Below are positions 32,996 through 42,791 of a DNA stretch of 64,000 nt, piece after piece. Every line of letters starts with the position of its first letter. Position 1 is the first letter of the stretch. Below the pieces are notes generated by a model. It saw only the letters and a list, made by a program, of their open reading frames with translations. It was not told the origin of the DNA and searched no databases. The position numbers and the translations under genes are program-made. Source of the DNA: Candidatus Anammoxibacter sp. (GTDB taxonomy: Bacteria > Planctomycetota > Brocadiia > Brocadiales > Anammoxibacteraceae); the NCBI GenBank assembly GCA_021777105.1, contig JAIQZQ010000115.1:26407-90406 (forward strand). The letters are read 5' to 3'.

Positions 32996-34978
32996 ATGCC
33001 TGAATTTGAATTGTCATCCGAGTTTAAACCGCAGGGGGATCAGCCAAAAGCCATTAAGGAGCTGGTTAAGGAGTTTCACGCAGGAAACAAGTTTCAGACA
33101 TTGATGGGCGTGACCGGCTCGGGCAAGACGTTTACAATGGCAAACGTTATAAAGCAGCTGAATAAGCCCACGCTTGTTATGTCGCACAACAAAACCCTTG
33201 CCGCGCAACTTTACAGCGAATTTAAAGGTTTTTTTCCAAATAACGCAGTGGGGTATTTTGTCAGTTACTATGACTATTACCAGCCGGAAGCTTACATACC
33301 GCAACGCGACATATATATTGAAAAAGAGGCCACTATTAATCAGGAGATTGACCGGTTGCGCCTGGCCGCCACAAGTTCGTTAATGTCGCGCAGGGACGTT
33401 ATTCTGGTCGCAAGCGTATCGTGCATTTATGGCCTTGGCTCCCCGGATGAATACAAAGAGATGTTTATATTTCTCAGGCGGGGCGATGAAACCGACCGCG
33501 ACGATATGCTGAAGAAGCTGGTTGATATTCAGTACGAGCGAAGCAGCCTTGATTTTACGAGAGGGTCGTTTAAAGTGGCCGGCGACGTGGTTGAGGTCTA
33601 CCCCGCTTATGAGGAGTTTGCCTACAGGATAGAGCTGTTTGGCGACGAGGTTGAAAGGCTCTCTATTATCGATCCTTTGGACGGAACTGTTACCGGCGAG
33701 GTTGATGAGATCTCTATCTATCCGGCCAAGCACTTTGTGCTGCCCGATGAAAAGATTGCAAAGGTTGTCGAGTCTATTGACGAGGAGCTTGTGGATTGGC
33801 TTGGGCAGTTGCGCTCGCAGGGCCATAATCAGGAAGCGCAACGTCTTGAAGCTCGCGTCAGGTATGATATGGAGATGTTGCTTGAGATAGGGTATTGCCA
33901 TGGAATAGAAAATTATTCAAGACATTTGAGCGGCAGGTTACCCGGCTCGCAGCCATACACTTTGTTTGATTATTTTCCGGACGATTTTTTGTTGATTATT
34001 GACGAGTCGCATGTTTCCGCTCCGCAAATTCGCGGCATGTATCATGGCGACAGGTCGCGCAAAGATACGCTTGTAAAGTATGGATTTCGCTTGCCTTCAG
34101 CTCTTGACAACCGTCCTATGCGGTTTGACGAATGGGAAGGTATGATTAAGCGGGTTTTGTTTGTTTCGGCGACGCCGGGGCCTTATGAGCTTGAGAAATG
34201 CGAAGGCAAGGTTGTTGATCAGGTTATTAGGCCTACAGGTCTTGTTGATCCAAAAATCTTTGTCAGATCGGCGCGTGCTCAGGTTAAGGATTTGATTGTT
34301 GAAATAAAGAAACGGGTGGAAAGAAAGGAGCGCGTGTTGGCCACAACGCTTACAAAAAGGCTGGCCGAAGACCTGAGTGAATACATCCGCGATGAGGGCA
34401 TGAAAGGCATGTATCTGCATTCGGAACTAAACGCTATTGAGCGTGTTGAGGTGCTGCGCGATTTGCGATTGGGCAAGTTTGACGCCCTGATTGGCGTAAA
34501 CTTGTTGCGCGAGGGGCTTGACCTGCCTGAAGTCTCTCTTGTGGCGATACTTGACGCGGATAAAGAGGGGTTCCTTCGTTCTGAAACATCAATAATACAA
34601 ACCATAGGCAGGGCCGCGCGAAATGTAAACGCTGAGGTGATTCTTTACGGCGACAAAATTACCAAATCAATGGATCGCGCGATTAAAGAGACTGAGAGAA
34701 GAAGGCGTTTGCAAATGCGGTACAACAAGAAAAATAACATTACGCCTGCCACTATTAAGAAAAGCATTAGGGGCGGCATTGAAGCTGAATCGGCGGCGCG
34801 TAAAATAGTTAAAGATGTTGTTCGTGAAAGCGAGGCGGAGTATATAACGCAGGAGTACATAAATGAGCTTGAAGAGGAGATGAAGGAGGCCGCCAAAAAT
34901 CTGGAGTTTGAAAAGGCGGTGGAGTTAAGGGATAAGATTAACGAGCTTAAAAAGGAGTTTGGGACGATAAATTGCTAA
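32996..34978 (+). CDS. uvrB: Excinuclease ABC subunit B (UvrB)
   Basis: UvrB is the damage-verifying helicase of nucleotide excision repair, loaded by UvrA and joined by UvrC. The 660 residues match the family. Walker A is GVTGSGKTFT; YDYYQPEAYIPQRDIYIEK forms the beta-hairpin that probes the strands; IDESHVSAPQIRGMYHGDRS is the helicase motif II region. LLREGLDLPEVSLVAILDADKEG and IGRAARN are the later helicase motifs. The C-terminal UvrB/UvrC-binding coiled coil (LEEEMKEAAKNLEFEKAVEL) is intact. No ribosome site is strong at this start. Confidence 0.98.
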   Translation: MPEFELSSEFKPQGDQPKAIKELVKEFHAGNKFQTLMGVTGSGKTFTMANVIKQLNKPTLVMSHNKTLAAQLYSEFKGFFPNNAVGYFVSYYDYYQPEAYIPQRDIYIEKEATINQEIDRLRLAATSSLMSRRDVILVASVSCIYGLGSPDEYKEMFIFLRRGDETDRDDMLKKLVDIQYERSSLDFTRGSFKVAGDVVEVYPAYEEFAYRIELFGDEVERLSIIDPLDGTVTGEVDEISIYPAKHFVLPDEKIAKVVESIDEELVDWLGQLRSQGHNQEAQRLEARVRYDMEMLLEIGYCHGIENYSRHLSGRLPGSQPYTLFDYFPDDFLLIIDESHVSAPQIRGMYHGDRSRKDTLVKYGFRLPSALDNRPMRFDEWEGMIKRVLFVSATPGPYELEKCEGKVVDQVIRPTGLVDPKIFVRSARAQVKDLIVEIKKRVERKERVLATTLTKRLAEDLSEYIRDEGMKGMYLHSELNAIERVEVLRDLRLGKFDALIGVNLLREGLDLPEVSLVAILDADKEGFLRSETSIIQTIGRAARNVNAEVILYGDKITKSMDRAIKETERRRRLQMRYNKKNNITPATIKKSIRGGIEAESAARKIVKDVVRESEAEYITQEYINELEEEMKEAAKNLEFEKAVELRDKINELKKEFGTINC

Positions 34979-35029
34979 ATTGCTGGATTAATATTTAATA
35001 AACCAAAATCATAAAGGCGCATAAAATAT

Positions 35030-36046
35030 ATGGAAAATTCAAACACAATTGAAGATTATGATGAAAAAGAGGCGATAGCCGAGATTACGAAAAGCAGGGA
35101 TATGATTAAAAAGGAGATAGGCAAGGTTATAGTGGGGCAGGAGAAGGTTGTCGATCTGCTGTTAATAGCCCTGTTTTGCAAAGGCCACTGCCTGTTTGTA
35201 GGCGTGCCCGGGCTTGCAAAGACAATGCTTGTAAGCGCGCTTGCTTCAATATTGGATTTAAATTTTAACAGGATACAGTTTACGCCTGATTTAATGCCCG
35301 CGGATATAACAGGGACTGATATTTTGGAGGAAGACCCTTCCACCGGCAAAAGGGTCTTCAGGTTTATCAAAGGGCCTATTTTTGCGAATATACTATTAGC
35401 CGATGAGATTAACAGAACGCCGCCAAAGACACAGGCCGCTCTGTTGCAATCCATGCAGGAATATAAGGTTACGGCCGGCGGCGAGACTTATCCGCTGGAG
35501 TTGCCTTTTCTCGTGTTTGCCACACAAAATCCTATTGAGCAGGAGGGGACGTATTCTCTGCCCGAGGCCCAGCTGGATCGGTTTATGTTTCAGATAAACG
35601 TGGATTATCCATCAGAGGCAGAAGAGATTGAAATAGTAAAGAACACTACATCGTCATTTCGCCCGGAATTAGAAAAAATATTTACACCAGAAAAAATCCG
35701 CGTCTTTCAGGATTTGATCGTAAAAGTTCCTGTTGACGATCAGGCTGTTAAATACGCGGTTAATCTATCCCGCGCCACAAGGCCAAATGAGAACGGAGCC
35801 CCGGAATTTATTAAGAAATGGGTTCAATGGGGGGCCGGGCCGCGCGCGTCCCAATATTTAATACTTGGCGGAAAAGCCCGCGCTATCCTTAATGGGCGGT
35901 ACACCGTCTCATGCAATGATATTAAAGATGTTGCCGAGCCTGTGCTGCAGCACAGGATAATCACAAATTTTCACGCCGAAGCCGAGGGGAAAACTACGTT
36001 TCAAATAATTGATCAGTTACTGCGCGAAGTTAAAGAATTTGTTTAG
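35030..36046 (+). CDS. MoxR-family AAA+ ATPase
   Basis: The 338-residue protein is a MoxR ATPase, a chaperone-like AAA+ that often inserts metals or cofactors into partner proteins or helps assemble complexes with VWA-domain proteins. Walker A is GVPGLAKT; Walker B ends LLADEINRTPPKTQAALLQS; the sensor regions are TQNPIEQEGTYSLPEAQLDRF and RASQYLILGGKARA. AAAGGCG precedes the ATG. MoxR genes are usually followed by DUF58 and VWA genes. Here none follows; the next 900 bp is non-coding. So its partners must be encoded elsewhere. Confidence 0.93.
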   Translation: MENSNTIEDYDEKEAIAEITKSRDMIKKEIGKVIVGQEKVVDLLLIALFCKGHCLFVGVPGLAKTMLVSALASILDLNFNRIQFTPDLMPADITGTDILEEDPSTGKRVFRFIKGPIFANILLADEINRTPPKTQAALLQSMQEYKVTAGGETYPLELPFLVFATQNPIEQEGTYSLPEAQLDRFMFQINVDYPSEAEEIEIVKNTTSSFRPELEKIFTPEKIRVFQDLIVKVPVDDQAVKYAVNLSRATRPNENGAPEFIKKWVQWGAGPRASQYLILGGKARAILNGRYTVSCNDIKDVAEPVLQHRIITNFHAEAEGKTTFQIIDQLLREVKEFV

Positions 36047-36950
36047 GTTAAACATGTTTCACATAACGATTTTTCAAGGCAAATGTTTTTTCGCGCAAAA
36101 TTGCGGCATATGCGCCATCATCTTTGTTATGTGTTTGCGGATTTTATTTTCTTTAAGCAAATGCCGTAAATGGCCTTGTATCAATCTCTTAAGAATATAC
36201 TATCCGGCTTAAGTCAGATGTGTTTTGTCTGGGGCAAATGACAATAAATGTTAGAGTGGATTTTGAAGAATTTATTAGCTATGGTTCATTTCGACAATTA
36301 TACTCTTTTTGCTTGACTGAAAAATGGAGATATGTTATATTTTCCAATTGATTCCGGCAATTTTTAGCTCTGGATTTTACGATTAACGATATTTCAATTA
36401 TTTGAAGGGCTCTTTTGTTTCGTTTTTATCCTTGAATCTGCACAAGGATTTGGACGTTTTTCTACCTTGATCTATATGGCCTCGTTGCCCGTATGTTTAT
36501 GTTTTTGTAAAAATAAATTAGCATTGTTTGGGTTTTAAATTTGATTTAATTACGGTTGAAATTAAAAAAAAACTGTTCGCAATAAATAACAAAACTGGGA
36601 TTTTGCAGGTTTCGTGAGATCTTTTTTTGCGGATCCGCTTTTTTTCTTGACATTTATGGCCGTAGTTGTTATTTTCTAAAAAATTTTTATATTTGTTTGA
36701 TAGTCTGGGAAGGGAAATAGTCCTCGGGAGATATTTCACATCCCTCATCGAAAACTTAATTAAAAAAGGAGGTGAGATTAGGGTAAAAAAATATCTGGTA
36801 GTTTTGGTTTAGTAATTTAATATTTTATTTTTTAAATTATCGAATGATTTTTCCTGGGGATTAGATTGTTCCCTTAAGCTAACTAAGGAATACTAACGAG
36901 AAGAAATTCTAAATAGTTTAAAGAACTTTTAAGTAAAAGGAGACAAAAGG
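36047..36950. promoter_or_regulatory. Long leader region upstream of the surface protein
   Basis: Nine hundred bases without a gene. Two good promoters point at the surface gene: TTGACT (36313-36318) with TATATT (36336-36341), and TTGACA (36647-36652) with TATTTT (36670-36675), each with a 17-bp spacer. They would give leaders of about 600 and 270 bases. AAAGGAGGTGA at 36765-36775 perfectly matches the 16S anti-Shine-Dalgarno but has no ATG behind it, so it may be a ribosome standby site or an mRNA-stabilising site. The gene's own ribosome site is AAAAGGAGACAAAAGG just before 36951. Long AU-rich leaders of this kind are common on heavily expressed surface-protein mRNAs. Confidence 0.55.
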
Positions 36951-39900
36951 ATGAACGAGTTGTTTAGAAAAAAATATGGGTTTATATTTTTGGCAATAGC
37001 TCTGTCTTTTGTTTTAAACACGGTTATTGGTCAGAATGTTAAAGCGGACACCGCTAAACTTGACCCTATCGTTGTTTTTACAAAAACAGTGCAGGTTCCG
37101 GCTGGTACAACAACCTACGGATCATTGCAAACCGCAATTAAATTAAAATTTGATGATGTTGATGATATTCTTGAAGGTGGTCAGATAGTTCTTACTTCGC
37201 CTTCAGGGACAAAATGGAGTCTGTCTCCGTCTGGTAATGGTACTGCTACAATTTTGCAAGGTGGCGTAGCTGTTCGTACTCAATTTGCAAGTAGTTTAGA
37301 GTCCGCCGATGATGCTATTGCATCTACAGCTCTTTCCGATAGTGACACGGTTATTACACTTTCAGTGGATGCTGCTCTTACGGCCACCACTACTGTTAAT
37401 ATTGGTAGCTCAACTACGGGCAATATGCTTGGTTTAGTGCCAACCGACGCTACAAGGAAAGCTAACTCACAATCGTTAAACCAGAAGATAACTGTGGCTA
37501 TAACAGGCGCGGCCGACTCTGAGGTTGGCGATGTTGATATTCTTTCCAACCCGGAAATTGCGTCAGCTGTGAAAAATAGCGATACTGAAACGATAGTTAT
37601 GATGAATGTTGATATAACAAGTGTTAGCACTTCAGATTTCGAGATAAGCAATGATGTGCAGGGCACAACAACTTTTTCATCCGGCACTTCAGCGGTACAG
37701 GATACATCTGATAAGAAAAAGATTACTATTACTCATAGTAGTTTAGATTTTGATGAGCATCCAACTGTAAGGATAGGCTCTTCTTCGGTTACCCTCACTA
37801 ATAATGATGGTATCGCTGCTACAAATTTGAACACCAAGGCTTTCCCTATTGCTTTAGAGAGTGGAACTGTTTCAGCTATTACAGTCACTAAAACAGAAAT
37901 GGGTATTCAGTCTGAAGCGGGCGCTAGTTCTTTGTCTTCAAACCAGACTCAATATAAAGTTACAAGCACGTCCGGGCAGCCATTTAAGTTCTATTTTGCT
38001 AAAGCCACCGATGATGATCTTCAACCTCTTGATACAACTTCTTCAGGAACACTTACATCTACCGGCAATGGAACTGTAACTGCCATGGCTGTTAAAATTT
38101 CCGGCGTTGTAGTTACAAGAGAAGATAATGAAGGTGTTAAAGTTGTGGCAAACACCGACCAATTTGGAACTTTAAAGAGCGACAATGATACAGACAGTTT
38201 AAATGTTGATATTTTCACTGTTGATGGTGATCAGGCTTCAGGCGAAACCACAATTGATGTGACTTTTGGTCAGGAATTTGATCCTTTCACTCGCACCGGC
38301 GATCGTGACGGTTTGGCTCTTACCTTACTTGGTGGAGGCACCCTTACTGTAGGCAGCGAGACAAAGATTGTAATGGTTGCCAGCCATGACGATTTTAAAA
38401 CAATGGTGGTTTCTCCGGAAGTATTAATTGATAAAAAAGGTCCTTCATTTATCTCTTCCGGCACAGGCAAACCTAAAGCTGTTTCAAGAAAGGTTCTTAC
38501 TTTGACTGCTAAAGAGGATTTAAATTCCGCCGCGGCAACAAAGAATGAATTCTGGGAAGTATTTGTTGACGCCAGCACTGGTTCTACACAGACGTTGGAC
38601 GCTTCAGATACTCGTATGTTAATTGAATCCGTTAAGTTGGATTCAGCTGATAAGAGCAAGGTTACTATTAACTTGAAAGAGTTAGCTGAATTTGAGAAAA
38701 ATATCTATATTTTAGTGTCAAACGCTGGTACTCCAACTGATTCTGTTGAGGATGTTTGGCATAATCCGGTTTTTGGAACAGCTACAGCCGCTGACTATGG
38801 AACAGCAACAGGAAAACCTTCAACTTCCGAAAGTGGTGTTGTTGTAAATGCAGTGCCTACAACGGCAACTGTTGCAGAGTTTACAGATGCTGCTCAAGCT
38901 GGTGTAGGTTATATTCAGGTAGCAAAAATTTCTGAAGGCGTTCCTACGGCCGGAAAGACTGCGACAAGTGTGACTGCTAATCCAAATACATCAGGCAACA
39001 CAGGCGTTTCAGATAACGATAACCTTGTTGCTTTGGAATTGCTTGCTGAAACAGGCATTGACGGCGGTAATATTCATGTTCAGGCTTTTGACGCTGAAAT
39101 TGGATTTATTAAACCTCAGAGTAGCCAGAGAACCGGTTCTACTTTGGATGCCGACACTAGCGGTGTAGACTTTACTGAGTCTAAAACTGGTGTTTACGAA
39201 GGTAAGTTGAGGTTATTTGATATTCTTGAAGCTACGAATGTTGAGGTTTGGGTATTAGTTGACACAACAACAGGCGCAACCGCTCCTGCTCAGGAAGCTG
39301 ATTGGACAAATGCTATTAAATCAGGCACTATTCCTGTGGATAATGTAATACCTGTATTAGCAAGCGCTCAGTTTATCACTACTGATAAAACTGTTAAAGT
39401 TCAGTTTAGCAAGAGCATGAATGCTAAAAACTTAGCAGACTCTACTCTGTTCCCTACTATTTCTAATAAGACTAGTGGAGGGGCTAATATTGAAGTAACT
39501 GCCGCTACAGGCATTAGCTCTGATCAGAGAGAAGTTACATACATCTTGTTGCAGGAGATTGATCCTGCCAGCCCTGATACTTTTAACATTGATTTTGATG
39601 AGAGCACAACAGGCAGTATTGTAACCGACGTTTCAGGAAACCCATTGGCTGATAATGACATAGTCGGTGAGGATATGGCTGAGTTTGACACTTCTACTGT
39701 TATTGAAATTTGTAACAATGAAGTTGATGATGACGGCAACGGCCTTATTGACTGTGAAGATACTGTAAGCTGTGGAGCTGATGAGAATTGTATTGTAGCT
39801 CCTACAGAAACAGCGACTGAAACTTCAACAGCGACAGAAACAGCGACTGAAACTTCAACAGCGACAGAAACAGCGACTGAAACTTCAACAGCGACTGAAA

Positions 39901-40358
39901 CAGCGACTGAAACTTCAACAGCGACTGAAACTGAAACAGAAACTGAAACAGTGACAGAAACTGAAACAGTGACAGAAACTGAAACAGTGACAGAAACTGA
40001 AACAGTGACAGAAACTGAAACTGCAACTCCAACTCCACCGCCTGTTACACTTACTAAGGTAAAAACAAGCCCAAGAAGCTTGGGAACAGGTCTTAGAGAG
40101 AAGGAAATTACAGTTACAGCTACAGGTCAGGGCGGAGCCCCAATCGAAGGAGCTAGCGTATCAGTTAGTGTTTCACCTATTCAAGGTGTTTCAACAACTT
40201 CAAGCGCTACAACCGACGCTAACGGTGAAGCTACTGTAACATTGAGGTTTAGAATTCTAACTGCCGACATTCCTGGTTCTGCAACCATCACTGTAACAAG
40301 TGGCGGAGAGACCAAGACTGCTAAGATTAGAAAGAAAGCTCCTAAACCACAGTTGTAA
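36951..40358 (+). CDS. Large secreted surface (S-layer/adhesin-like) protein
   Basis: The 1135-residue protein has a signal peptide (about 1-32, ending VKA) and long Ser/Thr/Asp-rich beta regions with no Cys until about 920. Near residue 919 a MopE-like metal-binding motif appears: CNNEVDDDGNGLIDCEDT. A Thr-Glu linker of about 75 residues follows (952-1027), then a bacterial Ig-like (Big_1) domain at the C-terminus with DANGEATVTLRF. The T/A-rich codons (GCT, ACA, ACT) differ from neighbours and suggest strong expression. A strong terminator follows, so it is a single-gene unit. It may be an S-layer or cell-surface adhesin. No sortase motif or membrane anchor is seen. Confidence 0.75.
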   Translation: MNELFRKKYGFIFLAIALSFVLNTVIGQNVKADTAKLDPIVVFTKTVQVPAGTTTYGSLQTAIKLKFDDVDDILEGGQIVLTSPSGTKWSLSPSGNGTATILQGGVAVRTQFASSLESADDAIASTALSDSDTVITLSVDAALTATTTVNIGSSTTGNMLGLVPTDATRKANSQSLNQKITVAITGAADSEVGDVDILSNPEIASAVKNSDTETIVMMNVDITSVSTSDFEISNDVQGTTTFSSGTSAVQDTSDKKKITITHSSLDFDEHPTVRIGSSSVTLTNNDGIAATNLNTKAFPIALESGTVSAITVTKTEMGIQSEAGASSLSSNQTQYKVTSTSGQPFKFYFAKATDDDLQPLDTTSSGTLTSTGNGTVTAMAVKISGVVVTREDNEGVKVVANTDQFGTLKSDNDTDSLNVDIFTVDGDQASGETTIDVTFGQEFDPFTRTGDRDGLALTLLGGGTLTVGSETKIVMVASHDDFKTMVVSPEVLIDKKGPSFISSGTGKPKAVSRKVLTLTAKEDLNSAAATKNEFWEVFVDASTGSTQTLDASDTRMLIESVKLDSADKSKVTINLKELAEFEKNIYILVSNAGTPTDSVEDVWHNPVFGTATAADYGTATGKPSTSESGVVVNAVPTTATVAEFTDAAQAGVGYIQVAKISEGVPTAGKTATSVTANPNTSGNTGVSDNDNLVALELLAETGIDGGNIHVQAFDAEIGFIKPQSSQRTGSTLDADTSGVDFTESKTGVYEGKLRLFDILEATNVEVWVLVDTTTGATAPAQEADWTNAIKSGTIPVDNVIPVLASAQFITTDKTVKVQFSKSMNAKNLADSTLFPTISNKTSGGANIEVTAATGISSDQREVTYILLQEIDPASPDTFNIDFDESTTGSIVTDVSGNPLADNDIVGEDMAEFDTSTVIEICNNEVDDDGNGLIDCEDTVSCGADENCIVAPTETATETSTATETATETSTATETATETSTATETATETSTATETETETETVTETETVTETETVTETETVTETETATPTPPPVTLTKVKTSPRSLGTGLREKEITVTATGQGGAPIEGASVSVSVSPIQGVSTTSSATTDANGEATVTLRFRILTADIPGSATITVTSGGETKTAKIRKKAPKPQL
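39804..40010 (+). repeat. Tandem repeats coding the Thr-Glu linker
   Basis: Four 30-bp units (from 39804, 39834, 39864, 39894) read TATETSTATE-like in protein, then one hybrid 30-bp unit (39924), then three 18-bp units (39954, 39972, 39990) giving TETETV. The units are near-identical in DNA, so the linker length probably varies between strains by slippage. Confidence 0.85.
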
Positions 40359-40434
40359 ATCTAAGTTTTTAAGTTAAAGTTCTATTGTTGTTGTTTTAAT
40401 GTAGAACTGAAAACTGGATGTTGTAAATAAGAGA

Positions 40435-40467
40435 GGTGGGCCATGAAAATGGCCCACCTTTTTTTAT
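40435..40467 (+). terminator. Rho-independent terminator after the surface protein
   Basis: GGTGGGCCAT (40435-40444), GAAA loop, ATGGCCCACC (40449-40458), then seven T's. It is a perfect 10-bp GC-rich stem with a GNRA-type loop, the best terminator in the window. Confidence 0.95.
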
Positions 40468-40788
40468 TGGTATTTAGCTTTACATAGCGATAAATATAGA
40501 GAATTATTAAAAGTAGAGGCATTATAAATCTAAAGTAAAATATTTAAGCTTTAAAGAGCTCTTTTTGTCTTTAAATGTTTTATTTCATTTTTAATTCGCT
40601 TTCCATTTAAATAGATTTTTTATTTTAATTATACCGATCCACATATTTCTACAAATATACATTCCGTTTATCCTTTACGAGGATAATTCTCATTAGAGTA
40701 GACAAACGCTCGGTTTTTATAATCCTTTACAAGGATTATCCTCTTCAGAGCAAAAAAGCCGCTCATTTTTCATTTATATAATCAAAAA
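40468..40788. repeat. Intergenic region with two tandem 47-bp repeats
   Basis: The repeats at 40667-40713 and 40719-40765 match the one at 12136-12184. Each has ATCCTTTAC(G/A)AGGAT followed by a conserved tail. They lie 24-120 bp before the second gspE. The rest is AT-rich, with no gene. Confidence 0.65.
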
Positions 40789-42561
40789 ATGACATCAACA
40801 GTTTTAACAGTGCCGGTTTCACATAAATCCCTTTGTCAAATTTTGCTTGATCTAAGCAAAGTGTCCAGAGCTGATGTTGACCGTGTAAATCAGGTTCATA
40901 AGCAGAACGGGCAGAGAATAGGGCGTATATTGATAGATCTCGGTATTATCCCGGAAGAGGATTTGCGATTGGCGTTTAGCAAGCTTTATGATCTTTCTAT
41001 TTGGGAAAAAGAGGAGGGGGAGACTTACCCAATTGTTGATTTTTATCCTGAAAATTTTTTGATGACAAACAAGGTTTTGCCTGTTCGTTTGCATGATGAC
41101 GCAGTGGATATTGTTGTCTCAGACCCTCAAGACGGCACTCTGCTGGAAGTGTTACAGGCGGCTAGCGATAGGGATGTTAACATCTTCCTTGGATGCGAAA
41201 AGGAGATTACGCAGGCTTTGGAGGAGATCTTTGAACCTGAAAAGGCAAACGAGGATGAGTCGGAATATGATAGCGCGGGCGGGGGCATAGGATTAGAGGA
41301 TGATATAGAGCATTTACGCGATATGGCATCTGAAGCCCCTGTAATACGCCTTGTCAGCAATATTTTAACAACGGCTATTGAAATGGGCGCCAGCGATGTT
41401 CATATGGAGATTTTTGAAAAAAAGACTTCATTGCGGTATAGAATTGACGGCGTATTGCGTGAGTTTCCACCGCCGCCGGCTGAACTTTACGCGGCTGTTA
41501 TTTCGAGAATTAAGATTATGGGGAAGCTTAATATTGCGGAAAAGCGCCTTCCTCAGGACGGCAGAATTATTCTAAAGATTGCCGGCAAGGAGATTGATTT
41601 AAGGGTATCAATAATACCTATGAATTATGGGGAAGGGGTCGTTTTAAGGATATTAGACAGGTCTTCAATTGCTCTTGATTTAGAGAGACTGGGTTTTTCA
41701 GAGGAGCCGTTAAAGAAATTTAGAGAAATTATTGCCAGATCGAATGGGATTATACTTGTTACGGGACCAACCGGCAGCGGAAAAACAACAACTCTCTACG
41801 CTGTTCTGAAAGAGAGGATCTCTCCTGATATAAAGGTTATTACCGTTGAGGACCCTATAGAATATAGCCTTGAAGGTGTGAACCAGATTCAGGTGAATCC
41901 GCAGATCAATCTTACATTTGCAAACGGTCTTCGATCAATTCTGCGTCACGACCCTGATGTTATCTTAATTGGAGAGATCAGGGATAAAGAGACGGCTGAT
42001 ATAGCCATACAATCCGCGTTAACAGGCCATTTGGTTTTTTCAACGCTGCATACTAATGACTCTGCTTCCGCGTTTACCAGATTAATGGATATGGGCATTG
42101 AGGATTATCTTGTTTCGTCAAGCGTAATCGGTGTTATGGCGCAACGGCTTGTAAGAAGGCTATGTTTCCATTGCAGGGAGGAGTATACGCCCGGCGAAGA
42201 TGTTTTTGACAGGATTTATGGGCAATTTGCCGTCTCTAATGACGGAGTTGCGCTTGACAAGGATGACTCCAGATATATTCTTAAGGAAGGAGCTACACTG
42301 TTTAGGGCAAAAGGCTGCCCTGAATGTGGTTTTGCCGGTTTTAAAAGCAGGATGTGCATATCAGAGTTTCTGATAGTTGATACTTCTATAAGAGAGCTGA
42401 TTAACTCTCATTCAGACTCAAACACCATCTTCAGGGCCGCTTTAAAAAATGGCACAAAAGCTTTATGGCAGGATGGTATGGGTAAAGTGTTAGAAGGGTC
42501 AACCACAATTGATGAACTGTTTAGGGTTACAGACACTAATGAAGAAGCGGGCATGGAGTAA
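40789..42561 (+). CDS. Secretion/pilus ATPase GspE/PilB (second copy)
   Basis: The 590-residue ATPase has an N-terminal T2SSE_N domain (LIDLGIIPEEDLRLAFSKLY), Walker A GPTGSGKTTT, Asp box and Walker B in HDPDVILIGEIRDKETADIA, and His box GHLVFSTLHTNDSA. Zinc cysteines are in CFHCREEY and CPECGFAGF. Unlike the first copy, Walker A is canonical. The C-terminal tail (IDELFRVT) fits GspE. It is a lone gene, so it must drive a machine whose other parts are elsewhere or in the 6-12 kb cluster. No strong ribosome site precedes the ATG. Confidence 0.92.
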   Translation: MTSTVLTVPVSHKSLCQILLDLSKVSRADVDRVNQVHKQNGQRIGRILIDLGIIPEEDLRLAFSKLYDLSIWEKEEGETYPIVDFYPENFLMTNKVLPVRLHDDAVDIVVSDPQDGTLLEVLQAASDRDVNIFLGCEKEITQALEEIFEPEKANEDESEYDSAGGGIGLEDDIEHLRDMASEAPVIRLVSNILTTAIEMGASDVHMEIFEKKTSLRYRIDGVLREFPPPPAELYAAVISRIKIMGKLNIAEKRLPQDGRIILKIAGKEIDLRVSIIPMNYGEGVVLRILDRSSIALDLERLGFSEEPLKKFREIIARSNGIILVTGPTGSGKTTTLYAVLKERISPDIKVITVEDPIEYSLEGVNQIQVNPQINLTFANGLRSILRHDPDVILIGEIRDKETADIAIQSALTGHLVFSTLHTNDSASAFTRLMDMGIEDYLVSSSVIGVMAQRLVRRLCFHCREEYTPGEDVFDRIYGQFAVSNDGVALDKDDSRYILKEGATLFRAKGCPECGFAGFKSRMCISEFLIVDTSIRELINSHSDSNTIFRAALKNGTKALWQDGMGKVLEGSTTIDELFRVTDTNEEAGME

Positions 42562-42791
42562 TTTGCCTGCGCTCTACTTTTCGCATTTTCAGAATTTTTT
42601 TTTTGCGCCCTTGCAGGAACCGTCTTGTAGACTGTTCCACTGGTTTCCTGATCGTGTTACATGCATGGCAAATAACTAATCGCAAATGATTTTTAAACAT
42701 TTTGGAGCAATCTGCCGGATTGCTCCAGCCATGGTCAAAATACAGTATGGCATATTTCCGCCTCATTGATTAATTACCGTTATGAACTAAT

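Noticed and set aside
39804..40010. CRISPR-like tandem repeats
   Set aside because: They are in frame inside a protein gene and encode a Thr-Glu linker.
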